Positions 18,102 through 27,786 are shown, numbered from the stretch's first letter. The stretch: 58,519 bases of DNA from Bacillus sp. EB600 (GCF_024494385.1 NZ_JAEVLT010000029.1:1-58519), one strand, 5' to 3'. A program made the numbers and translations. The notes: generated from the sequence alone by a model not told the origin.

Positions 18102-19118
18102 ATGAAAAAACTCCTTGCGATCTTTTTGTCACTTCTACTAATTGCACTGGCAGGTTGTCAGTCTTCACAATCAACAGCATCCAAGAAAGCTACAGCATCC
18201 GATAATAAAAAGCAGTCCAAAATTGAGTATCCGACAAAGCCGATTGAAGTGCTCGTACCGTTTGCTGCAGGCGGCTCGACAGACATTGGTGCAAGAATCA
18301 TAGCAAAATACCTTCCGAAATATCTACCGAACGCTAATCTAGTAATTGTGAATAAGCCAGGTGGCAGTGGCTCGATTGCAATCTCTGATTTGTTTAACGC
18401 CAAGCCTGATGGATATACCCTTGCAATGTCTACACACCGTGCTATTTCCATGCAGCCTTTATATGGAAATGTAAAATACAACTATGACAGTTTTCAACCG
18501 ATCTCCAAAGTATTCGGCAATCAGCAAATCATGATTGTAAAAGCAGATGCACCTTGGAAAACCTTCGACCAATGGCTTGATTATGTGAAGAAAAATCCTG
18601 ATAAATTTTCATATGGAGTAGCTGGTGGACTTGGATCAGGTGCCCATATTCCGGTGGCAGAACTGGAAAAGCAGGCAGGCTTTAAAGCAAAGGCAGTATC
18701 ATTTGAAGGAACGCCTCCAGCCATCACAGCCGTTTTAGGCGGTCATGTTCAGGGTGCCATGGTACAACCGAGCGATGCGAAGGCGCTCATTGAATCTGGC
18801 CAGCTCCGCGGATTATTTAATGTCTCAAGTGTACCTGTTCCTTATTTTAAAGATATTCCACTGTTGAAGGATAAAGGTTACGATGTTGCAATTGACAGCA
18901 ATACCTCGCTTTTCGCACCGAAGGGTGTACCAGAAGAAGTCGTTACGAAGCTGGAAGAAGCAGTTAAGAAAACAATGGAAGATCCTGAAGTGAAAAAAGA
19001 ATTCGAGAAGGCCTCTTTACAAAGTCAATATGGCGATCCTAAGGAAGTCCAAAAAGAGGTTAATGATGAGAATGTGAGATTTGCAAAAATCTTAAAAGAA
19101 CTAGGTTTAATCAAATAA
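18102..19118 (+). CDS. tctC: tripartite tricarboxylate transporter substrate-binding lipoprotein (TctC/Bug family)
   Basis: The 338-residue protein starts with a lipoprotein signal peptide: positive MKK, a hydrophobic core, and the lipobox LAGC with Cys19, followed by a serine-rich linker. The mature part has the Bug/TctC hallmarks YPTKPIEVLVPFAAGGSTD and a PDGYTLAMST segment that lines the carboxylate-binding cleft. It should be anchored outside the membrane and hand a carboxylate to TctBA encoded just downstream. Bug proteins bind tricarboxylates, dicarboxylates or aromatic acids. The ligand here is unknown but should be the pathway substrate or a related acid. AGGGGGAAAG precedes the ATG. 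Confidence 0.92.
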   Translation: MKKLLAIFLSLLLIALAGCQSSQSTASKKATASDNKKQSKIEYPTKPIEVLVPFAAGGSTDIGARIIAKYLPKYLPNANLVIVNKPGGSGSIAISDLFNAKPDGYTLAMSTHRAISMQPLYGNVKYNYDSFQPISKVFGNQQIMIVKADAPWKTFDQWLDYVKKNPDKFSYGVAGGLGSGAHIPVAELEKQAGFKAKAVSFEGTPPAITAVLGGHVQGAMVQPSDAKALIESGQLRGLFNVSSVPVPYFKDIPLLKDKGYDVAIDSNTSLFAPKGVPEEVVTKLEEAVKKTMEDPEVKKEFEKASLQSQYGDPKEVQKEVNDENVRFAKILKELGLIK

Positions 19119-19140
19119 ACCTTGTCATTGAACCATCATT

Positions 19141-19168
19141 GGGTACTCAGGTTGATTCCTGAGTGCCC
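19141..19168 (+). terminator. intra-operon stem-loop between tctC and tctB
   Basis: GGGTACTCAGG, a 6-nt loop TTGATT, then CCTGAGTGCCC form an 11-bp stem with one G-U pair. There is no U-run, so it is more likely an mRNA-stabilising or partial attenuating hairpin than a full terminator. Such hairpins after a binding-protein gene commonly let the binding protein be made in excess over its membrane partners. Confidence 0.65.
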
Positions 19169-19208
19169 GCCATTTTCGATTTGTTGGTGGAAGGGGATGA
19201 ATTCTATC

Positions 19209-19661
19209 ATGAGTAAAAACAGGTCAGGAATTTGGGCTGGAGCCGTCATTTTCCTTTTAGCTCTTTTCTTATTTGTAATGTCCTTGCAATATAACTATTC
19301 CGGTGCTCTAGGACTAGGACCGGGCTTTTTTCCTACTTGGTTGAGCGGTATCCTGATGGTCCTCTCAATTTGGTATATCTTTGAAAGCGTGAAAGGGAAA
19401 AATGCAAGCAGTGAGTCGTGGCCAACTGGACGTACTCTAAAAGATATTTTGTTTATTATTATCAGTTTGGTCCTTTTTATCCTTCTCTTTTCTTTATTCG
19501 GATTCCTGCTTGCGGGATTCATCTTTTTGGTTATTTTGTTCTACAAAGAGTATAGATGGTACACCACCATATTGATGTCGGCCGGAATAACAGTATTGTT
19601 TTACTGGCTGTTTAATTCGGTATTACAGGTGTACTTACCATTAAGCGGGGTTCTATTTTAA
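19209..19661 (+). CDS. tctB: tripartite tricarboxylate transporter small membrane subunit (TctB)
   Basis: The 150-residue protein has four hydrophobic segments and the small-subunit pattern of TctB. It begins MSKNRSGIWAGAVIFLLALFLF and has GLGPGFFPTWLSG after the first helix, a conserved substrate or assembly loop of the family. I start it at the ATG at 19209, which follows GGAAGGGG by about 12 nt; an ATG at 19197 abuts that site and is less likely. It sits between the binding protein and the large permease subunit, the canonical tctCBA order. Confidence 0.88.
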   Translation: MSKNRSGIWAGAVIFLLALFLFVMSLQYNYSGALGLGPGFFPTWLSGILMVLSIWYIFESVKGKNASSESWPTGRTLKDILFIIISLVLFILLFSLFGFLLAGFIFLVILFYKEYRWYTTILMSAGITVLFYWLFNSVLQVYLPLSGVLF

Positions 19662-19674
19662 GGAGGACAGATAA

Positions 19675-21180
19675 ATGGATTCATTGTTATTGCTTATGCA
19701 TGGATTTGAAACGGCACTGAGCTGGTCGAATCTTCTCTACTGCTTAATTGGTGTATTGCTTGGGATGGTCATCGGCATACTTCCCGGTCTTGGTCCAGTG
19801 TCTGGAACTGCTTTGCTTATTCCTATTACCTTTGGGATGGAACCAGTATCTGCTATCATCATGCTTTCTGGAATTTTTTACGGAGCAATGTATGGAGGAA
19901 CGATTACTTCTGTATTAATGAACGTACCCGGTGAGGCAGCATCGGTTATTACATGTATAGACGGTTACGAGATGACGAAGCAAGGTCGTGCGGGAGTGGC
20001 CCTTGGAGTGTCTGCAATGGGTTCGTTTATCGGCGGGATTGTTGCTGTAACTGCGCTTACATTTGTAGGTCCGGCTTTGTCTAAATTTGCGTTGAAATTT
20101 GGTCCTCCGGAGTTCTTTGCGATTATGCTTCTTGGTATGCTGATGATCGTGGCATTGATGGGAAAGTCCTTGGTCAGGGGATTAATTGCTGCCGTCCTCG
20201 GTTTATTGCTGGCCATGGTTGGACAAGACGCGACCAGTGGAGTACTCCGTTTCACATTTGGCTCCACAGAGTTGATGGATGGGCTTGATTTTACGGTCAT
20301 GGCCATGGGTCTGTTTGGAATTTCCGAAATCTTGCTGAATGCGGAGAACCCAGCAAAAGTTACCAGACCAGAAAAGGTCAAAGGTCTTCTTCCTAAGCGG
20401 GGAGAATGGGGAGCAACTCTAAAAGCTGTTGGAAGGGGAACTGGTATCGGAATGATTCTAGGAGTTATCCCAGGTGCAAACTCCATTATCGCTTCAACCT
20501 TTTCCTACATTTTAGAAAAAAAGATTGCAAAAGACCCATCTCGCTTTGGAAAGGGAGCGATCGAAGGGGTAGCCGGACCTGAAACAGCAAATAATGCTCA
20601 CAGCGGTGCAGCCTTAATTCCTTTATTTTCATTAGGACTGCCAAGCTCGCCGACCATGGCGGTTATTTTAGGAGCTTTCATTATGCACGGATTAACGCCA
20701 GGGCCAGCCCTGTTTACGAAAGATCCGGACTTTGTATGGGGCCTGATTGCCAGTATGTTTATTGGAAATGTTTTATTACTAATCATGAACATGCCTTTAG
20801 TTGGTATGTGGGCCAAAATTGCGATGATACCGTATAAATTATTGTTTCCGATTATCCTGATGGTCATTTTGGTTGGAACCTACAGTCTAAATGGCAGCCT
20901 TTGGGATGTTGGAATGATGCTGATTTTTGGGGTTATTGGTTATATCCTGAAAAAATTGGATATCCCGGTGTCCGCGATGATTGTAACTTTTATATTGGGA
21001 TCACAATTGGAAACCTCTATGCTGCAATCCTTATCTATTTCAACAGATGGTTTTCTTATCTTCTTTACGCAGCCAATTTCAGCCGTTATTATGGGTATTG
21101 CCCTCATTATATTTGCCGCGAGCATCTTTAGCGTAGTGAAAAATAAGCGTGGGAATCTGGCAGACGATGTTGAAATGTAA
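19675..21180 (+). CDS. tctA: tripartite tricarboxylate transporter large membrane subunit (TctA)
   Basis: This 501-residue integral membrane protein has about 11-12 helices. It has the two TctA signatures: IGILPGLGPVSGTALLIP near residue 39 and a related inverted copy GVIPGANSIIASTFSYI near residue 263. Both loops lie in the translocation path. It also contains the conserved MYGGTITSVLMNVPGE and ALIPLFSLGLPSSPTMAVILGA segments. It forms the proton- or sodium-coupled carboxylate permease with TctB and TctC. The start follows AAGGAGGACAG, 14 bp after tctB. Confidence 0.95.
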   Translation: MDSLLLLMHGFETALSWSNLLYCLIGVLLGMVIGILPGLGPVSGTALLIPITFGMEPVSAIIMLSGIFYGAMYGGTITSVLMNVPGEAASVITCIDGYEMTKQGRAGVALGVSAMGSFIGGIVAVTALTFVGPALSKFALKFGPPEFFAIMLLGMLMIVALMGKSLVRGLIAAVLGLLLAMVGQDATSGVLRFTFGSTELMDGLDFTVMAMGLFGISEILLNAENPAKVTRPEKVKGLLPKRGEWGATLKAVGRGTGIGMILGVIPGANSIIASTFSYILEKKIAKDPSRFGKGAIEGVAGPETANNAHSGAALIPLFSLGLPSSPTMAVILGAFIMHGLTPGPALFTKDPDFVWGLIASMFIGNVLLLIMNMPLVGMWAKIAMIPYKLLFPIILMVILVGTYSLNGSLWDVGMMLIFGVIGYILKKLDIPVSAMIVTFILGSQLETSMLQSLSISTDGFLIFFTQPISAVIMGIALIIFAASIFSVVKNKRGNLADDVEM

Positions 21181-21210
21181 GATAGGAGTAAATGAATGAA
21201 ATAGACATAT

Positions 21211-21380
21211 CGAAAGAACGGGGCAATTCTGCTTTGCGATTAAGCACGTTTACATCCCCACTGATATGTATGATGAATTTTATGAAAGGGCTTGCAAAAA
21301 TGACGGATTCCTATAAAATTAGGTATCTTTTGAATGAAGAGGCCACAATGGGTCCATTAACAACCAACTTCGATATGAAC
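21211..21380 (+). pseudogene. fragment of an aldehyde dehydrogenase gene (partial copy of 23923-24089)
   Basis: This 170-bp stretch is nearly identical at DNA level to the part of the downstream aldehyde dehydrogenase gene around its catalytic cysteine (for example GAACGGGGCAATTCTGCTTTGCGAT and ATGTATGATGAATTTTATGAAA, shared in both). A one-base insertion near 21300 and several substitutions break the frame. A short open frame at 21192-21422 results, but it is not a gene. The fragment lies between tctA and the MFS gene, where a full dehydrogenase may once have been. Confidence 0.85.
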
Positions 21381-21609
21381 AAACCATACTTAACCCGAAA
21401 CAAGTGTTTATCGAGAAGCTAAAACGAATGGACAAGGGAGAGCAGAGGAAATTGCCTTACACATTACAGTGCAATTGGGGAATTTTCCTCTCCCATTTGA
21501 AAGAATTTCAAAGCATCGGTAGTTAGCTTTAAAATGATTCAAACAAAATGATATACCTTACTTCAATTTTGTTATATTTATCAGCTTAACGAGCATGAGG
21601 AGGAATAAT

Positions 21610-22956
21610 ATGGGAACTATTGATGTATCTGGAGTTATTAATGGAAGTAAGTTTTCCCGGTTTCATGGAGCATTACTTTTTTGGTGTGCCGTACTAGTCT
21701 TTTTTGACGGAATTGAGATTGGTATAATTGGTCCCATTGCGACTCCATTAATTAAGGAATGGTCATTAAATTCAGTTCAAGTTGGGGAGTTATCAAGTTA
21801 TACAGCAATTGGAATGATTATTGGGGGACTACTAATAGGGCCTTTTGGTGATCGAAGCAGTCGTAAGAATATTATTATCGTATGTACATTTATATATAGC
21901 TTTTTTACCCTGATGGGTGCGTTCTCTCATGGACTTGTTGATTTTAGTATTTTTCGTTTTATAGCAGGTATAGGAATTGGGGGAATTGTTCCCAATGCTT
22001 TAGGATTAATATCCGATTTTTCTCCCATTAAGAATCGTTCATTCTCACTTACAATTGCAACTTCCTCAATAGCTGTAGGAGCTATGGTTGCACGATTTAT
22101 TGCGATTTTCTTAATCCCGGCATTCGGATGGAGATCATTATTTATTGTGGGTGCAATACCACTTCTATTATTGCCCTTCCTTTTTAAAACGCTGCCAGAA
22201 TCACCTACTATTCTTTTTAAGAAACAAAGGTTTGCACAATTGTCCAATATATTAAACCGCGTTGTAAATGAAGTGACTTACACTGCAAATGATAAATATC
22301 AAATCATAAATAAGGCCCAATCAAAGGTTCCTTTTAAAGCTTTATTTCAAAATAAGCTAGGGATTAGTACATCACTTATTTGGCTGTGTTACATGTGCTC
22401 GGCTTTAGTATCCAACGGCTTATCTGCATGGCTGCCAAATTTAATGGTAAGAGCTGGTTATCCATTAACAGCAAGTTTGTTATTTTCAGTTGTACTTGGG
22501 CTGGGGGCATTGGTTGGAAGTTTGACTGGTGGTCAAATCGCGATACGAATTGGCTTGAGGAAAGTAACAGCCTTCTCCTTTTTGTTAGGCGGAGTAGCTT
22601 TAGTTTTACTCAGTATCAACTATGGCAGTGCCGCTATTTTATTCGCAATCTGTTTTATAACTGGTTGGGGAACAACAGGCTCACAAAACTTATTACTAGC
22701 TTATTGTTCACAGTTTTATCCTGCAGAAATTCGTTCAACAGGATCTGCATTTGCCATATCATTTGGAAAAATAGGTACATTTTTGGGACCACTTGTTATA
22801 GGCGTCATCCTGACATTCAGTTCTTCTCCAATAACGAGCTATGTGACCTTTGCCATTATTTCTTTTATTGCTGCTTTATCGCTTTTCGGGGTCAGAGCTG
22901 TGAAAGAAAATTCAGATGTTCATACAAATGATAAAAGCAAAATAAATGCCAGCTAA
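21610..22956 (+). CDS. MFS transporter, aromatic acid:H+ symporter (AAHS)-like
   Basis: The 448-residue protein has 12 predicted membrane helices in two halves. The MFS motif GPFGDRSSRKNI follows helix 2, and a long central loop separates residues 210-260. The acidic first helix (VFFDGIEIGIIGPI) resembles the DGxD/E motif of AAHS permeases, which import benzoate-type acids with protons. This fits the gentisate-pathway genes downstream. I start it at 21610 because GAGGAGGAATA lies just upstream. It follows the aldehyde dehydrogenase fragment and precedes the intact dehydrogenase. Confidence 0.82.
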   Translation: MGTIDVSGVINGSKFSRFHGALLFWCAVLVFFDGIEIGIIGPIATPLIKEWSLNSVQVGELSSYTAIGMIIGGLLIGPFGDRSSRKNIIIVCTFIYSFFTLMGAFSHGLVDFSIFRFIAGIGIGGIVPNALGLISDFSPIKNRSFSLTIATSSIAVGAMVARFIAIFLIPAFGWRSLFIVGAIPLLLLPFLFKTLPESPTILFKKQRFAQLSNILNRVVNEVTYTANDKYQIINKAQSKVPFKALFQNKLGISTSLIWLCYMCSALVSNGLSAWLPNLMVRAGYPLTASLLFSVVLGLGALVGSLTGGQIAIRIGLRKVTAFSFLLGGVALVLLSINYGSAAILFAICFITGWGTTGSQNLLLAYCSQFYPAEIRSTGSAFAISFGKIGTFLGPLVIGVILTFSSSPITSYVTFAIISFIAALSLFGVRAVKENSDVHTNDKSKINAS

Positions 22957-23112
22957 AATTTGGACCTTTCTATAAATTACGAATAGAAATTTAATTGAAT
23001 CAATGATTAGGGGCTTTTGGGCTCTTATTCCCACAATTAAGAAAATAAAAAACGTCAATATTGAACTTCTCATTAATAAATGAAGGAAATGGACATACCG
23101 AGGTGAAGACAC

Positions 23113-24552
23113 ATGAAAGTGAACTTGTTTATAAACAATGAAGATGTGACAACAGAGCATTATGATGAAGTGAGGGACCCAGGCAGATTAAGTGAAGTAG
23201 TAGGCTATATCGCCAAAGGGGATGCGAGCCATATTGATCAAGCTGTGCAGGCTGCACAGCGAGCCTTCCGCTCCTGGAGCCAAACCTCACTTGAAGAAAG
23301 AATGTCAATCCTAGTGAAATCAGCTGAAGAAATTGAGAGAAATGTGACTTCCATCGCCAGTGTGACAGCTAAAGAAAACGGTATTCTGTTTAGCAGAACC
23401 GTTGACGAAGTCAAGATGGGCTTGATGGATATCAGAAATATGATAGAATTGGCACCTTCTGCCTTTCAACCACAGACCATAGAGGATGAAAGCGGTTGGG
23501 TGAGAGTGGTGAAGAGGCCGATGGGTGTGATTGCTTGTATCGTACCTTGGAATGCTCCAATTATTCTGACTTTACAAAAAATAGTGCCAATTCTTCTTGC
23601 GGGCAATACCATTGTTGTAAAGCCTTCTCCAACTGCTTCAATGGGTGTGGCAACGATTTTAAGAACGATGGTGGAGTTTTTCCCTCCAGGAGTCATTAAT
23701 GTTGTTCTTGGTGGCGGTGATGTAGGAAGTGCTTTAACCTCACATCCGCTAGTTCGTAAAATTTCCTTTACCGGCGGCGGGAATACGGCCGTGTCGATCA
23801 TGAAGTCTGCTGCTGAAACACTCAAAGGGGTTCACTTTGAATTAGGAGGTAACGATCCGGCTATTGTATTAGACGATGCCGACCTGAATGAAGTTGTTCC
23901 AAAGATCGTTGAAGGAGCATTCCGAAGAACGGGGCAATTCTGCTTTGCGATCAAGCGCGTTTACATCCCCGCTGATATGTATGATGAATTTTATGAAAAG
24001 GCTTGCGAACTGACGGATTCCTATAAAATTGGGCATCAATTGAATGAAGAGGCCACAATGGGTCCTATTAACAACCAACTTCAATATCAAAGGATCAGTG
24101 AACTAATCGACAGACTTGAGCAAAGTGGCGCTAACTTAGTCAGGTTAGGGAAGGTACTGGAGCCTGAAAATTGGGATAATGGATACTATCTGCAGCCAGT
24201 AGTTGTAAGGGATATTGATCCAAACGCCGAGATTGTTACATGCGAGCAATTTGGTCCAGTGCTTCCGCTGATTCCATATCATACGGAAGAAGAGGTTATT
24301 CAAATGGCCAACGATTCAGAATTGGGTCTGGGTTCTTCCATATGGTCTTCGGATTTTGATCGTGCATTGGGCGTTTCGAACCAAATAGAAGCGGGTATGA
24401 CCTTCATTAATGGTCATGGACAAACACCTTTAGGTTCAAAATACATCCCATTTGGCGGGGTCAAACAAAGTGGAATCGGAAGAGAAAAGTCCATCGAGGT
24501 TTTCAATGAATTTATTGAATATCACGGGATTAATTACCATAAGAAAAAATAA
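23113..24552 (+). CDS. NAD(P)-dependent aldehyde dehydrogenase
   Basis: The 479-residue protein is a full-length ALDH. NAD-binding segments include PWNAPIILTLQKIVPILLAGNTIVVKPS (the catalytic Asn lies in PWNAP) and FTGGGNTA. Glu243 (FELGGNDP) and Cys277 (TGQFCFAIKRVY) are the general base and nucleophile, 34 residues apart as in the family. It oxidises an aldehyde to the acid. In this cluster the likely substrate is the aldehyde released by the ThDP enzyme, or a hydroxybenzaldehyde (inference). A GAGGTGA site precedes the ATG. A clear terminator follows, so transcription probably stops here. Confidence 0.92.
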   Translation: MKVNLFINNEDVTTEHYDEVRDPGRLSEVVGYIAKGDASHIDQAVQAAQRAFRSWSQTSLEERMSILVKSAEEIERNVTSIASVTAKENGILFSRTVDEVKMGLMDIRNMIELAPSAFQPQTIEDESGWVRVVKRPMGVIACIVPWNAPIILTLQKIVPILLAGNTIVVKPSPTASMGVATILRTMVEFFPPGVINVVLGGGDVGSALTSHPLVRKISFTGGGNTAVSIMKSAAETLKGVHFELGGNDPAIVLDDADLNEVVPKIVEGAFRRTGQFCFAIKRVYIPADMYDEFYEKACELTDSYKIGHQLNEEATMGPINNQLQYQRISELIDRLEQSGANLVRLGKVLEPENWDNGYYLQPVVVRDIDPNAEIVTCEQFGPVLPLIPYHTEEEVIQMANDSELGLGSSIWSSDFDRALGVSNQIEAGMTFINGHGQTPLGSKYIPFGGVKQSGIGREKSIEVFNEFIEYHGINYHKKK

Positions 24553-24571
24553 TGATTAATTGTATAAAAAG

Positions 24572-24597
24572 CTCTCCATATTGGAGAGTCCTTTTTT
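24572..24597 (+). terminator. intrinsic terminator after the aldehyde dehydrogenase
   Basis: CTCTCC-ATATT-GGAGAG followed by TCCTTTTTTA is a compact stem with a U-run, 20 bp past the stop codon. It should end the first transcription unit and makes the first codons of the longest following frame (from 24560) unlikely to be coding. Confidence 0.85.
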
Positions 24598-24640
24598 ATT
24601 TAATATCAGTTTAATGCACTCTATCTCGGCGGTGAATCTA

Positions 24641-25816
24641 TTGAATTTTTACATTATTATCCTTATGAATACAATCCTTATCACTACAATTACGGGGATT
24701 AAGCCCATTGTTTCTTTATACGCCTATTCCTTAGGTATAACACCTCAAGAAATCAGCATGATTGTTGCTAGTTCTGCCATCTGTCCGGCCCTTTTGGCTT
24801 TACAAATTGGCAAATGGGTTGATCATATAGGAACACGTCCCATGGTGATCATTGGGAATGTCCTGTATTTGATTTCCTTATTGTTAAGTGTCATGTTCCC
24901 ATCCTTTTTCATTTTTTTAATCCAGCTAGCTTTGGCTGGTATTGCTACTACCTGCATAATGCTCGCCTTGCAGAAGAGAATTGGCAGCTTAGGAGGCGAC
25001 ATCAATCGGACGGTGGCCAACTACAGTCTGTTTGGCTCAGTAGGCTCAATGATTGGCCCCGCTATTAGTTCTTTTCTATATGATTATTACGGGTACCATA
25101 TCTTTATCTTTTTTAATATGTTGCTCATTGTCATCGCATTGTGCAGCGAGATGGGGATAAGGAATTTAGATGGAAAGAACACGCAAATAACGGTTAAGAA
25201 CCAACAAGCAAATTTGCAGGGAAGTGAGTCGATTTGGGTCCTTATACGAAACCGTGATATAAGGAATGCCATTATTATTGGAGGATTAATCTTTTCCTAT
25301 CGAGAGCTGTTTACCGTCTACTTTCCTTTGCTTGCCGACAATATGGGCATCAGTACAATGATAACAGGGATTCTCCTCTCCTTCAGCGGTCTAGCCATGC
25401 TTGTTATTCGATTCACCCAGACGTCTCTCGTTCGCTCTTTTGGCCGCATGAGAATCCTTACATGGTCACTTTTCGCTACTGGTATCATTTATCTTGTCAC
25501 ACCTTTTTCCCCTTGGATCGTATCGCTTTTCGTTTTGGTTGGCATTTTAGGAGCTGGTCTGGGTCTTGCACAGCCGCTTAGCACCGCTGCTCTACTGGAA
25601 GGAACCATACCCGAACATCGTGGAGAAGTATTAGGCGTTCAGATGATGATGAATCGTGTCTCCCAATTTGCCATTCCGGTCATCTTTGGCGGACTGGGCG
25701 GCTTGATTGGTATTTCCGCTATTTTTTGGGGCAGCGGGTTTGTTCTTACAGCCGTTGGGTATATAACACGCCCATTGCCTGTGCATGTTGATAAGCTTAA
25801 GAAGCAGCAATTATAG
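24641..25816 (+). CDS. MFS transporter
   Basis: An integral membrane protein of about 390 residues with 12 helices and MFS-type loops (GKWVDHIGTRPMVIIGN after helix 2, a relaxed motif A). The longest frame begins at 24560 inside the terminator. I prefer the TTG at 24641 because GGCGGTGA lies 5 nt upstream; ATGs at 24614 and 24665 are alternatives. The closest role I can suggest is efflux or uptake of an organic acid or drug-like compound. The location within the catabolic island hints at pathway intermediates, but the sequence does not fix a substrate. Confidence 0.78.
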   Translation: MNFYIIILMNTILITTITGIKPIVSLYAYSLGITPQEISMIVASSAICPALLALQIGKWVDHIGTRPMVIIGNVLYLISLLLSVMFPSFFIFLIQLALAGIATTCIMLALQKRIGSLGGDINRTVANYSLFGSVGSMIGPAISSFLYDYYGYHIFIFFNMLLIVIALCSEMGIRNLDGKNTQITVKNQQANLQGSESIWVLIRNRDIRNAIIIGGLIFSYRELFTVYFPLLADNMGISTMITGILLSFSGLAMLVIRFTQTSLVRSFGRMRILTWSLFATGIIYLVTPFSPWIVSLFVLVGILGAGLGLAQPLSTAALLEGTIPEHRGEVLGVQMMMNRVSQFAIPVIFGGLGGLIGISAIFWGSGFVLTAVGYITRPLPVHVDKLKKQQL

Positions 25817-25982
25817 TTTTTATCATCGAAAGAACTACCAAAAAAACCATATTTAAAACATATGTGAAGACTATTTTATAGATATTAGTAATATGTTTAA
25901 TCTTATGATAAATTTTAAATATACAAACAATTCAAATATATTGATGAAAAATTAATCATTGTACATTCAGGAGGAGGCTAAC

Positions 25983-26750
25983 ATGAAAATTTTGGTGCTA
26001 CTAAAGCAAACATTTGACACAGAAGAGAAAATTGTACTCTCCAATGGAAAAGTAAGTGAAGACGGAGTTAAATACGTCATTAATCCTTATGATGAATACG
26101 CTGTCGAGGAGGCAGTGTCGATTAAGGAAAAACACGGTGGAGAAGTAACGGTTGTAACGATTGGCCCGCCACGCGTCGAGACTGCATTGCGTGCAGCTTT
26201 GGCAATGGGAGCTGATAAAGCAATCATCGTGGATGATGAATCCGTATTCGGTGATGAATATATGATTTCCAAAGTATTAGCGGCTGTTGCAAAAAGAGAT
26301 ACCTATGATTTGATATTAGGCGGATATATGGCGGTTGATGATGGTTCTGCACAGGTTGGACCACGCTTAGCCGAAGAACTGGGAATCGCGCATATCTCTA
26401 CCATTACGAATATGGAAGTTCATGGAAATATAGTAAAAGTGGATAAAGACGTGGAAGGCGATATCGAAATCATTGAAGCGAGCATGCCTGTACTGGTTAC
26501 AGCACAGCAGGGATTAAATGAACCGCGTTATCCTTCACTTCCGGGAATTATGAAGGCGAAGAAAAAGCCACTTGAACGGCTTACTGCCGCTGACCTGGGT
26601 TTAAATATTGAAGAGATTCTTTCAAAGACAGAAGTACTTGAACAATATTTACCACAGCAAAAAACGGCCGGGAAAATTCTTCAAGGTGAACTGCCTGAAC
26701 AGGTCTTTGAGCTCGCAGAAGCGCTTCGCTTTGAAGCGAAAGTCGTGTAA
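25983..26750 (+). CDS. etfB: electron transfer flavoprotein beta subunit
   Basis: The 255-residue protein has the EtfB fold: it starts MKILVLLKQTFDTEEKI, then has NPYDEYAVEEAVSIKEKHGGEVTVVTIGPP, and the AMGADKAI and GGYMAVDDGSAQVGP segments that bind AMP and dock to dehydrogenases. With EtfA it carries electrons from acyl-CoA dehydrogenase to a membrane quinone reductase. AGGAGGAGGCTAAC precedes the ATG at 25983; an upstream in-frame ATG at 25959 overlaps the promoter-like region. It opens the second long gene run, 39 bp upstream of etfA. A TCAA-ATATA-TTGA palindrome lies at 25932-25944. Confidence 0.93.
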   Translation: MKILVLLKQTFDTEEKIVLSNGKVSEDGVKYVINPYDEYAVEEAVSIKEKHGGEVTVVTIGPPRVETALRAALAMGADKAIIVDDESVFGDEYMISKVLAAVAKRDTYDLILGGYMAVDDGSAQVGPRLAEELGIAHISTITNMEVHGNIVKVDKDVEGDIEIIEASMPVLVTAQQGLNEPRYPSLPGIMKAKKKPLERLTAADLGLNIEEILSKTEVLEQYLPQQKTAGKILQGELPEQVFELAEALRFEAKVV

Positions 26751-26789
26751 TCCTATCTGGATAATAAACATTTAAGGGGGAAGACATCA

Positions 26790-27761
26790 ATGAGTAAAGA
26801 TGTGTTAGTTGTTGCTGAAAAACGAAATGGCAGTTTGAGAAATGTTTCATTTGAAGCACTTGCTGCTGCCAAAACAATAGCGGCAGGCGGGAAAGTGACG
26901 GCGGTATTATTTGGTCAAGGGGATAACAGTGATGCGGGCCAGCTGGCGCAATATGGAGCAGATCAAGTTTACTTGGTTACCGACGAGGAATTGAATGCGT
27001 ATTCAACGGATGCATTCTCGAAAGCATTCACAGAAGTATTTCAAAATGTAAACCCGGGCGCCGTACTGCTTGGTCATACAGCTTTGGGTCGTGATTTGGC
27101 ACCAAGAGTAGCAGCTCGTCTCGGACTCGGCTTAATATCTGATTGTACCGATGTTGAAGTGAATGGTGATGAAGTAGTCTTTGTTCGCCCGATTTACGCA
27201 GGGAAAGCGTTCCAAAAGAAAAAAATAAAAGACGGAATCATTTTTGCTACGATTCGCTCGAATAATATTGCCAAAGGCGAACCGGATGCCGGGCGTACAG
27301 CAGAAACGATCGAATATAAAGCGACCATTACGGATATTCGCACAGTCATTAAAGGTATCGTAAGAAAGACAGCAGGCACCATTGATTTAACAGAAGCTAA
27401 AATTATTGTTTCAGGTGGCCGGGGAGTGAAAAGTGCGGAGGGCTTCAACCCGATTAAAGAATTAGCAGATGTACTGGGAGCGGCAGTTGGTGCATCCCGT
27501 GCGGCTTGTGATGCGGGCTATTGTGACTACTCCATGCAGGTTGGGCAAACCGGAAAAGTAGTAACACCTGATTTATATATTGCATGCGGCATATCCGGTG
27601 CAGTTCAGCATTTGGCCGGAATGTCCAACTCCAAGATTATCGTAGCAATTAATAAGGATCCAGAAGCACCAATTTTCCAAGTGGCTGATTATGGAATTGT
27701 CGGAGACTTATTTGAAGTGGTTCCAATGTTGGCTGAAGAGTTCAAGAAAGTTCCAGTATAA
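26790..27761 (+). CDS. etfA: electron transfer flavoprotein alpha subunit
   Basis: The 323-residue protein shows the EtfA layout. The N-terminal domain is related to EtfB. The C-terminal FAD domain has the signature QVGQTGKVVTPDLYIACGISGAVQHLAGM and NKDPEAPIFQVADYGIVGDLFEVVP. It holds the redox FAD of the ETF. It is paired with etfB and lies upstream of the CoA-transferase, lyase, acyl-CoA dehydrogenase and hydratase genes, so it is most likely the dedicated electron carrier of that pathway. AAGGGGGAAG precedes the ATG. Confidence 0.95.
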   Translation: MSKDVLVVAEKRNGSLRNVSFEALAAAKTIAAGGKVTAVLFGQGDNSDAGQLAQYGADQVYLVTDEELNAYSTDAFSKAFTEVFQNVNPGAVLLGHTALGRDLAPRVAARLGLGLISDCTDVEVNGDEVVFVRPIYAGKAFQKKKIKDGIIFATIRSNNIAKGEPDAGRTAETIEYKATITDIRTVIKGIVRKTAGTIDLTEAKIIVSGGRGVKSAEGFNPIKELADVLGAAVGASRAACDAGYCDYSMQVGQTGKVVTPDLYIACGISGAVQHLAGMSNSKIIVAINKDPEAPIFQVADYGIVGDLFEVVPMLAEEFKKVPV

Positions 27762-27786
27762 GCAAAAATAGAGGGGAGAAAACAAC

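Noticed and set aside
21192..21422. 76-aa plus-strand ORF after tctA
   Set aside because: It is a frameshifted piece of the aldehyde dehydrogenase gene read mostly in the wrong frame.
24560..24640. Longer N-terminus for the second MFS transporter
   Set aside because: It lies across a clear intrinsic terminator, and a ribosome binding site appears only before 24641.
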